Origin: Candidatus Gagatemarchaeum stordalenia
Lineage (GTDB): Archaea; Thermoproteota; Nitrososphaeria; Nitrososphaerales; Gagatemarchaeaceae
Assembly: GCA_003164815.1 (NCBI GenBank)
Contig: PLUF01000057.1
Location: 1 to 42,701 of the forward strand
Length of the DNA: 42,701 nucleotides
Direction of reading: 5' to 3'
A model generated the notes under the pieces. That model saw nothing but the letters and a program-made list of their open reading frames with translations. It had not been told where the DNA came from and searched no databases. Of the stretch, positions 31,793-42,701 are shown piece after piece. The stretch's first letter is position 1. The number at the start of each line of letters is the position of its first letter. Made by a program: the position numbers and the translations under genes.

Positions 31793-32824
31793 TTACTGCT
31801 CTTGAATCACGCAGACCTTGCTCGTCTTTCGCAGTAGCCTGTTGAGTGCTATCTCGATTATGATGTTGCAGTAGCGCGCCAGCTGACCGAAACGGGAGAT
31901 GATGGTCCTCATGTGGGGCTGCTCCGACTCCGAGAGCTCGAGCGTGACCTCTCTTTCGAGGCTCAGGGTCGCCTCTATCTTCGCCAATGCTCTGTCGATC
32001 GTGCCTATCTCTGGCACGAGAAGGCTCTCTATCGTCGCATCGAAGCAATCACTCGCGCTCTTGGCGAGGTCCTCTATCCTCTTCATGGTCCTCTCCTCGA
32101 TTCTTATCCCGGCCTCCCTGGAGTTGACCGTCTCCTCCGTCAGTTCGAGGATTATCTGCCCGATCTCCTCGATGGTCTTGGCCGACACCCTGTCCCCTGA
32201 GGTGTGAAGTGGGCTCTCGAGGCCAATCTTGACCGAGATCTCCCTGTCGCTGAGCGCCACCAGGAGCTGTCTCACGATGAGCCAGTAGAGCTCGTCTATC
32301 TCTCCCTGTATCTTCCTGATCTCGTTGAGCACCGACGGGCTTCCATTCCTCAGCGCCACGATGGAGTTCTCAAGACTCTTGGATACCAGCAGTTGCAGTC
32401 GCTTGATGAGCGAATCGACCGGGAACTTCGCGGGGTCCATGAAGCTCTGTGCGAGGATGACGTGCTCAGAGGACTGGACGATCTCCACCCCGCGCAGCCT
32501 CCTAAGCGTCTTATTTGTCTCTGCAAGATATGCGGGGCTCATCCCGGCCTTCGAGGTTAGCTCAATCGCATCGTACCCCAACATGTAGCAGCTCACCACA
32601 AGCCTTGAGAGAAGCTCTGCCATACCGACCACATCGACCCTTATCGAGGCCTTCGCCGTCTTCGGCTTCCTTGCGGTGGGAATGAGTCTGAGGGTACCAT
32701 CCACCTCCTCTTTGACCACGATGTTGCCCCCCTTCTTGAGGCCCAGATGCTTGACATACTCTGATGGAATCGATACCGTGAGCGTAGAATTGGACACCTG
32801 TTGGAGCTTCCTCAATTCGTCCAT
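31793..32824 (-). CDS. AbrB-PhoU domain regulator
   Basis: The 343-residue protein starts with an AbrB/SpoVT DNA-binding swapped-hairpin domain (STLTVSIPSEYVKHLGLKKG, then VDGTLRLIP). Two helical PhoU-like repeats follow (about residues 95-215 and 220-335). This two-part layout is common in archaea and is annotated as a phosphate-uptake or general metabolic regulator. No phosphate transporter genes are nearby. ATG 32824 lies about 27 bases from a strong minus-strand TATA (GGTATATAT, 32849-32857), so the mRNA is probably leaderless. It is divergent from the 2-oxoacid oxidoreductase genes. Confidence 0.85.
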   Translation of the reverse strand: MDELRKLQQVSNSTLTVSIPSEYVKHLGLKKGGNIVVKEEVDGTLRLIPTARKPKTAKASIRVDVVGMAELLSRLVVSCYMLGYDAIELTSKAGMSPAYLAETNKTLRRLRGVEIVQSSEHVILAQSFMDPAKFPVDSLIKRLQLLVSKSLENSIVALRNGSPSVLNEIRKIQGEIDELYWLIVRQLLVALSDREISVKIGLESPLHTSGDRVSAKTIEEIGQIILELTEETVNSREAGIRIEERTMKRIEDLAKSASDCFDATIESLLVPEIGTIDRALAKIEATLSLEREVTLELSESEQPHMRTIISRFGQLARYCNIIIEIALNRLLRKTSKVCVIQEQ

Positions 32825-32848
32825 GATTGGTATGTACTCATCACTACA

Positions 32849-32869
32849 ATATATACCATAGTTTTAATA
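32849..32869. promoter_or_regulatory. Divergent TATA boxes for the AbrB-PhoU and korA genes
   Basis: ATATATACC (32849-32857) read on the minus strand suits the AbrB-PhoU start at 32824. TTTTAATA (32862-32869) on the plus strand suits the ATG at 32903. The two boxes are only a few bases apart, so the two transcripts may compete for initiation, and the AbrB-type regulator could act on both. Confidence 0.55.
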
Positions 32870-32902
32870 GATTTAGCACGCACGGCAAAATTACGACCGT
32901 TT

Positions 32903-35816
<2,914 letters not shown>

Positions 35817-35850
35817 CCTAGCCGGCCGTATTCTTCCGCAGGTCTCAGAG

Positions 35851-35858
35851 CTATAAAA
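35851..35858 (+). promoter_or_regulatory. TATA box of the YjjX-family gene
   Basis: CTATAAAA sits 22-29 bases upstream of ATG 35880, the spacing expected when transcription starts at or next to the start codon. Confidence 0.65.
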
Positions 35859-35879
35859 CGCCGACTGGAACCTCCGAAC

Positions 35880-36440
35880 ATGCTCGAAGGGAAGGGTCTT
35901 CCCGGACATCCGCTCGTGGCTATCGGCTCTAGGAACCCGGCCAAGACCAAGGGAGTCAGGTCCGTCTTTCCGGAGTTCTTCCCAGGGTGCACGTTCGTGG
36001 AGGTCGATACCTCGTCCGTCGCCAAGGCCCAGCCGATAGGGATGGAGCAGGTCCTCTCGGGAGCCTCGAACAGGGCTAGGTTCGCCCTCGCCCAGTCGTC
36101 GGGGGATTTCGGGGTGGGCGTGGAGGCCGGGATACTCTCAGTGTCCCCACGCGAACACATCAACCTGCAGGCCGCTATCATCGTCGACAAGGAGGGCCGC
36201 TCGGGGACGGGCCTCTCGTGCGGGTTCCTCGTCCCAGACGCATTCATCGAGAGGATGCGGAAGGAGGGGATGGAGCTCGACAGGTATTCGCATGAGTTGA
36301 CCGGCGCCGAGAGGATAAGCGAGGAGGAGGGCATAGTCTACCACGTCTCAAAGGGGAGGGTCTCCCGGCTCCAGATGACCGAGCAGTGCGTGAGCATGGC
36401 GCTCATCCCCTGGCTGAACAAGAAGGCCTACGGTTTCTGA
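35880..36440 (+). CDS. Inosine/xanthosine triphosphatase (YjjX family)
   Basis: A 186-residue house-cleaning NTPase that removes ITP/XTP. The N-terminal AIGSRNPAKTKGVRSVF is the family's substrate loop, followed by VEVDTSSVAKAQPIGMEQVLSGASNRA, FGVGVEAGI and the C-terminal LTGAERISEEEGIVYHVS then EQCVSMALIPW. Normal length. ATG 35880 lies 28 bases from a TATA (CTATAAAA, 35851-35858), a clear leaderless start. Confidence 0.9.
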   Translation: MLEGKGLPGHPLVAIGSRNPAKTKGVRSVFPEFFPGCTFVEVDTSSVAKAQPIGMEQVLSGASNRARFALAQSSGDFGVGVEAGILSVSPREHINLQAAIIVDKEGRSGTGLSCGFLVPDAFIERMRKEGMELDRYSHELTGAERISEEEGIVYHVSKGRVSRLQMTEQCVSMALIPWLNKKAYGF

Positions 36441-36495
36441 GCTCCGCCGGGCTCAGACTTAGATACCAAGCCAGCGACCGAATCAGACACCCTAC

Positions 36496-37065
36496 ATGTC
36501 TGGAGAGCCCGTCCGCCGGAGCACGACCCACGGGCTGCTGTTCCTCATGTTCCTCTCGTTCATCGCGAGCTTCCTGATCGCGCGGGCCTTCGCCACCCTG
36601 AACCCTACCACGGTGGTCATCACGGGAGGCATCCACTTCCACCACTTCTGGTACGGGCTAGCAATGATAGTCGTAGCGGGCGGTCTCGGGATAGTTCACA
36701 ACGACCCGAGGTACAGGAGGCTGTACGCGGTGGTCTTCGGACTGGGAGGAGGGCTCGTGGGGGACGAGATCGGGCTCCTGCTCGCCTTCGACAACTATGA
36801 CTCCATCCTCACCCTCTACTTCTTCGTGATTGTCGTCACGCTGGGGGTGCTGGGGATACTGCTGGGAAGGTACAGGAAGGAGCTCGAGTACGACGTCCTG
36901 TCTTTAGAGACCGGAGAACGGCTGGCCTACCGGGGGGTCGTGGCGGCAGGCCTCTCGGCGCTCCCCTTCGCCGCTGGGATGTGGTTTTTCGGCGCTGTGA
37001 TACTGGCCATCGGAATCGTTATCCTCATGGCCGGCCTGTCGTTGCACAGGAGAAAAGCGACCTAG
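36496..37065 (+). CDS. Multi-pass membrane protein, unknown function
   Basis: A 189-residue protein with about five or six hydrophobic segments. Conserved-looking polar groups lie in or near membranes: GGIHFHHFWYGLA (three His) near residue 45, and GGGLVGDEIGLLLAFDNYDS (Asp-Glu) near residue 90. These could bind a metal or form a polar active site. I do not recognise a named family; similar His-His plus Asp-Glu arrangements occur in uncharacterised membrane proteins. ATG 36496 has a TATA-like ACTTAGATACC near 36456-36466. It is followed by the rRNA operon promoter region. Confidence 0.65.
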   Translation: MSGEPVRRSTTHGLLFLMFLSFIASFLIARAFATLNPTTVVITGGIHFHHFWYGLAMIVVAGGLGIVHNDPRYRRLYAVVFGLGGGLVGDEIGLLLAFDNYDSILTLYFFVIVVTLGVLGILLGRYRKELEYDVLSLETGERLAYRGVVAAGLSALPFAAGMWFFGAVILAIGIVILMAGLSLHRRKAT

Positions 37066-37102
37066 AAAACCCAACCCCGCCAAGTTTTCAACACTGAAAA
37101 TC

Positions 37103-37122
37103 GGGGCTGTTTTTGGCCCTTT
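37103..37122 (+). terminator. Possible terminator before the rRNA operon
   Basis: GGGGC, then TGTTTTT, then GGCCC with a following T run (CCCTTTCTTCT) gives a short stem near a T-rich tract, just after the membrane-protein gene and before the rRNA promoter. Weak evidence. Confidence 0.3.
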
Positions 37123-37133
37123 CTTCTAGAACA

Positions 37134-37140
37134 CTTATAT
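37134..37140 (+). promoter_or_regulatory. TATA box of the rRNA operon
   Basis: CTTATAT in the AT-rich stretch between the last protein gene and the 16S leader. It is the best TATA match in 37066-37332. Transcription would start near 37165, giving a leader of about 170 nt. Confidence 0.5.
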
Positions 37141-37255
37141 CCAGACCTTAAACCTCCCGTCGGTTTGCGCATAGCTTGGCGGCGCCTGCGTTGAGTTTTG
37201 GGCAGAGCCCGGTCGGTGATATGCACGGCCTCCATATGCGCGCACAAAAAGTGGA

Positions 37256-37276
37256 GATCAAACGAAGAGTTTGATC
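37256..37276 (+). other. Hairpin in the rRNA leader
   Basis: GATCAAAC (37256-37263) and GTTTGATC (37269-37276) form a perfect eight-pair stem with loop GAAGA in the transcribed leader upstream of 16S. It may be a processing or antitermination element. Confidence 0.5.
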
Positions 37277-37308
37277 TGACATTGGCAATGCTTTAAACTC
37301 CGCAGTAA

Positions 37309-37326
37309 TGCGTATCCAACTCCCGA
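37309..37326 (+). other. 5' arm of the 16S processing stem
   Basis: TGCGTATCCAACTCCCGAT pairs with 38865-38884 (ATCGGGGGTTGGAATACGCA) with one bulge and one wobble or mismatch. It encloses the whole 16S gene, as expected for the archaeal pre-16S stem cut by the splicing endonuclease. Confidence 0.75.
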
Positions 37327-37332
37327 TAATCG

Positions 37333-38831
<1,499 letters not shown>

Positions 38832-38864
38832 AGTACATACGGACGAAAAGACGTACGTACTGAA

Positions 38865-38884
38865 ATCGGGGGTTGGAATACGCA
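38865..38884 (+). other. 3' arm of the 16S processing stem in the spacer
   Basis: Pairs with 37309-37326. The spacer 38832-39049 contains no tRNA gene (no tRNA-Ala), as in Thaumarchaeota. Beyond this arm I see only unassigned stem-forming sequence, presumably part of the 23S processing stem, whose other arm lies outside the window. Confidence 0.7.
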
Positions 38885-41109
38885 CTGTAGTGGAGTTTAG
38901 AGCAAAGCCAGTGTCAGACGTAATGAAGATGCACTGTCGCACGTGAGTGCGATAGGAAGGGCTAGCAGGGAACGGAAGGGCCTTCGCGGGCGCCCCTGCG
39001 ATGTTGCCATGCATAGGGTTCGCGCAAGCATCCGCCGGGGATGTTAATCATCCGACACACAGACGCTGTATGGTGAATGGCTTGGCTTGGTATGGCGAAG
39101 AAGGGCGCGGTAAGCTGCGATAAGCTCCGGGGAGGCGCAAGCATCCTTCGATCCGGAGATTCCCGAATGGAGTCCAATCTAAGGGGACTGCCGCAAGGCA
39201 TCCCTTTGTTCCGCAAGGAACGCAAACCCTGGGGAAGGAAACATCTGAGTACCAGGAGGAAGAGAAATCAACTGAGATCCCGTCAGTAGGGGCGACCCAA
39301 CGCGGGAGAGTCCAAACCGAATCCTGACCCGAAAGGGCTGGGAGATGTGGGGTTCGCCTTAGCATATGCAACCCTGAATTCGTGCGGTCGAACTTGCCTG
39401 GAAAGGCAGACAATACAAGGTGATAGTCCTGTAGACTGTTCGAAGACGAGGTTGTGCGAAAGGCAGAGTACCTGGCTTTGGCAGTGGCTAGGGAAGACGG
39501 GGGAAAGCAGCCCCCAAGACTAAACACAAACCAAGACCGATAGAGCACTAGTACCGCGAGGGAAAGCTGAAAAGTACCCCGAAAGGGGTGTGCAAAGAGC
39601 CTGAAACCATCCAGCTACAGACGTTCAGGGCATGAAAGAGGTATGATTCCACTGATAGCACCCGCAAGGGAGTTAAAAGTGGGTTAAGTGCCTCAGTGTT
39701 CTGATTTCCGTCTAGAAACACGGGCCGGGGAGTTATTTGTCATGGCGAGCCTAAGGGTTCAAAGCCCGGAGGCGAAGCGAAAGCGATTCTGCGTAACCCG
39801 CAAGGGTGTGGCAGGAGGTCTGAAAGGGCCTTAAAGTCATGGCGGATTAGACTAGAAACCGATTGATCGTGGCCAGAACAAGTTGAAGCCGGGCGAAAGC
39901 CTGGTCGAGGACTGCAAGGGTCTTAACGTGCAATTTAGTCCCCTGATTCTGGCCAAGGGGCCAAAAGCCTATCTAAATCGGTGATTGCTAGTTCCCATCG
40001 AAGCGGATCCCAGTCCTGTCTCCAACGATATTGTTGACGTTGTAGAGCACCAACGAGAAAACAAGGATTCGAAAGGATCCACTTTCTTCTTGAACTCCGA
40101 ATGTGTCAACGTAGTAGACTTGGGGAGGCGGGTTTATGTGGGGTAAGCCTCATAACCGAGAGGGGGTTAACCCAGACTAGAGTTAAGGTCCCCAAATTTT
40201 GGCTAAGTGTCAAGCAAAAGGGAGTCTTCGACCTAAAACAGCAGGGAGGTAAGCTTAGAAGCAGCTACCCTTCAAAGAAAGCGTAACAGCTCACCTGCCG
40301 AGGTTGAGGGCCCCGAAAATGGACGGGGCTAAAGCCAAGTACCGATACTCTGGACTGCGTCCTTGTGGGACGTATGTGGTAGATGGGCGTGGTGATTGGA
40401 TAGAAGCTGGGTCGTGAGATCCAGTGGACCGATCTCCAGTGCAGATCCCGGTAGTAGTAGCAGCGTAGTCGGGTGAGAATCCTGACCGCCGTAAGGACAC
40501 GGTTTTCCTGGCAATGCGTCATCAGCCAGGAGTTAGCCGATCCTAAGATCAAACTCAACAGTATTGGTCGAATGAGGGAATGCGGTTAATATTCCGCAGC
40601 CTTCAGTATTCCGAAAGTTCGCAAGAAAACATCACCTCTGATGCTTCGAGACCAGCCTTACAGAGTTATTCGCTCTGTTTAATCATCCAAGGGGGAGGGA
40701 GTGTCGTAATGACGAGAACTCCTCCGAGGGGAGAATAGCGGCCCGTTGGGGTCGTTAGGCCTATTCCCGGAGACAGTGAAAACAGAGGAGGATAGGGATA
40801 TTGAAGATCGTACCTAGATCCGACACCAGTGATCCTAGGTGAGAAGCCTAAGGCGTGTCGGGGAACTGTAGGTAAGGGAACTCGGCAAATTAGCCACGTA
40901 AGTTAGCGATAAGTGGTGCCTGCGTTCTTAGTGTAGAACTGGGATCGCAGGTTGCAATAACGAGGGGGTCCCGACTGTTTAATAAAAACACAGTAAACTG
41001 CAAGCCCGAAAGGGTGTGTACAGTTTATGAATCCTGGCCAGTGCAGGTACCTAAAACCTGGGTTCAACTGGGCTAAGGGCCTGTAAACGCCGGGAGTAAC
41101 TCTGACTCT

Positions 41110-41419
41110 CAGCAAAACAGTTCGAGGAAAAAAGGGAGTCGCTAAATCTGGCCATATGCTGGAACATCTGAGTATGCCAGGCTAGTCCGAATTTCTTGTT
41201 TGGACTGACAAAGCCATGGCTGCAGACAATCAGCAGGAAAGGCTGAGTCAACCAGCCGCAAGGATGGATTGACTCAGAATCCTCAGAGACTGAACGCCAG
41301 AGGTCGCATTCGCTGCGACCATGTTACAGTCCGAACACTGCAGCGATGCAGTGAGGCTCAGTGAAGGAAGGAGAGCCCGCCTTGGTCGAAAGATCGAGGT
41401 CCAAGGAAGCAACAGATTG
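41110..41419 (+). other. Group I intron in 23S rRNA (E. coli site 1923)
   Basis: A 310-nt insertion between exons GACTCT and CTTAAGGTAGCC, next to the site of the Tetrahymena intron. P1: exon GACTCT (41104-41109) pairs with guide GGAGTC (41135-41140), with U.G at the splice site. P7: GACTG (41288-41292) with CAGTC (41327-41331). P8: GGTCGCA (41302-41308) with TGCGACC (41314-41320). P9: CTGCA-GCGA-TGCAG (41338-41351). GCAGGAAAGGCTGAGTCAAC resembles the P4-P6 region of Tetrahymena-like introns. The last base is G. No ORF of note, so it probably relies on ribozyme activity alone. Confidence 0.88.
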
Positions 41420-41989
41420 CTTAAGGTAGCCAAATGCCTTGTCGGGTGAGTTCCGACGTGCATGAATGGACCAACGAGGGCCCCGCTGTCCCTATCTACG
41501 ACCCGGCGAACCTACGTAAGCTGGACGAACAGTCCAGCAACTTCCATCGGGGAGAGAAGTCCCTGTGGAGCTTTACTGCAGCTTGTTGCTGCGATTCGGT
41601 TGCGGTTGCAGAGTGTAACGGGTAGACTTCGAAGCGTCGGCTCCGGCTGACGTGGAGTCAACAATGTAACACCCGTCCCTCGCGACTGTATCGCTAACTC
41701 CTACGGGAGGACACCGGCAGGTGGGCAGTTCGGCTGGGGCGGCACCCCCTTGAAAAGATATCGAGGGGGCCCAAAGGTCGACTCAACTGGGTCAGAACTC
41801 CAGTGTTGACGGCAAGGCGAAAAGTCGGCCTGACAGGGAACTTAAACGCAGAGTTCTCTGCCACGAAAGTGTGGCCTAGCGATCATTAGAGTCCCCACTG
41901 TTGGGGGCCTGATGTGACAGAAAAGTTACCCCAGGGGTAACAGGCTCGTCGCGGGCGAGAGCTCCAATCGACCCCGCGGTTTGGTACCT

Positions 41990-42622
41990 TAGCGCATTGT
42001 GCGCTCGGGGTAGAACCGCAGTAATGTCGGTTCGTAGCATTGGCTTATAACGGCGAACCCCTCCTCCTCTGAGAACACTGAGGAAAGGGGAGAGGGCAAC
42101 GCCGTGGGAAGTCTATGGGTAAAGTAAGCGAGCAATTGGTTGCCTTAGCGGGCAACTGCAGAAGGAAAAACAGCCAAGAGTTCGCTCCACAAAGGGCACT
42201 TCTATCGGATGGAAGGACAGACAGGGTGATTAATCATCTTCCGGCAGCGGGCATCCGCTCCGGAGGTGGTGTATGCTATCTTCGGGCGGATGCTTGCAAA
42301 GCGGGCGCAACTAGGCGCTCGCCGTCCTGCCATAGGGCGGGCCGGTGACGTCCTGGTTGTGGTTTGTCCATCACAGGTAGAACGATCTTCCCATATGACC
42401 CCGTAACGACTGAGCGCGCAGAAAAGTGCGTGATGAGATGGCTTGGGGCTGTCTCCCGACGCGGCACGTCCGACGTGTCGCGACACAAATCGGGAGGCTA
42501 CGAAAGGCTCCGAGTCATCATACGCCAACCCCTCCTTTGTTCGAGGTCCTCGCAAGGGGGCCGAGAAAGTGCGGGAGGGTGAAGACATAGTCTAATCCTG
42601 GGAGAAATCTCAGATAAGATTG
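41990..42622 (+). other. Group I intron in 23S rRNA (E. coli site 2500, peptidyl-transferase centre)
   Basis: A 633-nt insertion between exons GGTACCT (ending 41989) and CGATGTCGGCTC (from 42623). P1: exon TACCT (41985-41989) pairs with guide GGGTA (42008-42012), with U.G at the splice site; a six-pair hairpin AGCGCA/TGCGCT (41991-42005) lies within. P7: GACTG in AACGACTGAG (42408-42412) with TAGTC in GACATAGTCTAA (42588-42592), close to the conserved R and S elements. P9: CTGGGA-GAAA-TCTCAG (42598-42613). The last base is G. The large size comes from expanded peripheral stems. A 77-codon frame inside has no LAGLIDADG or other endonuclease motif. Confidence 0.85.
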
Positions 42623-42701
42623 CGATGTCGGCTCTTCCCATCCTGGTCCTGCAGCAGGGGCCAAGGGTGGGGCTGCTCGCCCATTAAAGGGGAACGTGAG
42701 C

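Larger units (their letters stand above)
39050..42701 (+). rRNA. 23S ribosomal RNA, partial, interrupted by two group I introns
   Basis: The start is placed by aligning GGTGAATGG (39072) and CTGCGATAAG (39115) with E. coli positions 23 and 66. Landmarks run in order: GTACCGCGAGGGAAAG near 39551, CTTAAGGTAGCCAAATGCC at 41420, GGGGTAACAGGCT near 41934, and CGATGTCGGCTC at 42623. The gene runs off the window after E. coli position about 2560. The exons between landmarks match expected archaeal lengths once 41110-41419 and 41990-42622 are removed. I found no third insertion. Many short ORFs here are chance. Confidence 0.96.

Noticed and set aside
42115-42348. 77-codon ORF inside the L2500 intron as a homing endonuclease
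   Set aside because: No LAGLIDADG, GIY-YIG, HNH or His-Cys box motif; length far too short; probably chance in structured RNA.
41110-42622. Archaeal bulge-helix-bulge introns as the explanation for the 23S insertions
   Set aside because: Both insertions have group I hallmarks: P1 with U.G, P7, a GNRA-capped P9 and a terminal G. A bulge-helix-bulge is not needed, though I could not run a formal fold.

Overview
The window looks like an archaeal chromosome fragment, most likely from the Thaumarchaeota/Nitrososphaeria side of the tree. The information-processing genes are archaeal in type: aRF1, a YchF/Ola1 GTPase, a short archaeal ValS, an archaeal UMP kinase, QueC/QueE, and fused 2-oxoacid:ferredoxin oxidoreductase subunits. 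Several tRNA genes carry introns. TATA boxes sit about 25-40 bases upstream of many start codons, which suggests many leaderless mRNAs. The 16S gene has the 530-loop sequence typical of Thaumarchaeota, and it is followed directly by 23S with no spacer tRNA. The DNA is GC-rich and very compact. TTG and GTG starts are unusually common.

Layout. 1-1135: an insertion sequence with terminal inverted repeats and a frameshifted DDE transposase; the window begins exactly at its repeat. 1209-4600: an intron-containing tRNA-Pro, a DMT transporter, a Y-family polymerase coupled to a SWIM zinc-finger protein, a tRNA-Thr, and an AT-richer VOC-fold gene that looks acquired. 4700-9760: a metallophosphoesterase/nucleotidyltransferase pair, an aldo-keto reductase and ValS. 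9860-16390: a CBS-domain protein, QueC/QueE (archaeosine precursor synthesis), a possible PriL-like protein, YchF, aRF1 and UMP kinase. 16384-22025: glycerate 2-kinase, a thioredoxin-like protein, a cysS-GNAT-metallopeptidase operon, a small unknown protein and a solitary DNA methyltransferase. 22119-23015: a tRNA-Leu with two introns and a winged-helix regulator.

23269-31103 is a six-gene operon for a hydrogenase-4-like, complex-I-related membrane complex (HyfB, C, E, F, G and a HyfH-HyfI fusion). The large subunit lacks all four cysteines that bind the NiFe site, so it is probably not a hydrogenase but an energy-converting hydrogenase-related (Ehr-type) complex. Its ferredoxin-like domain has shrunk to one [4Fe-4S] cluster. 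The 2-oxoacid:ferredoxin oxidoreductase nearby (32903-35816) makes reduced ferredoxin, a plausible but unproven electron donor.

31127-37065 also holds a relic of the tRNA-Leu 5' half, a small membrane protein, an AbrB-PhoU regulator, an inosine/xanthosine triphosphatase and an unknown membrane protein. 37134 to the end is the rRNA operon: promoter, leader, 16S, spacer, and a 23S gene that runs off the window. The 23S gene is interrupted by two group I introns, at E. coli-equivalent positions 1923 and 2500. Both show a P1 helix ending in U.G at the splice site, a P7 pairing and a terminal G. Neither encodes a recognisable homing endonuclease.

The strongest points for a second look are the Ehr-like complex with its HyfHI fusion, the two 23S group I introns, and the non-canonical tRNA introns with a detached tRNA-Leu fragment.
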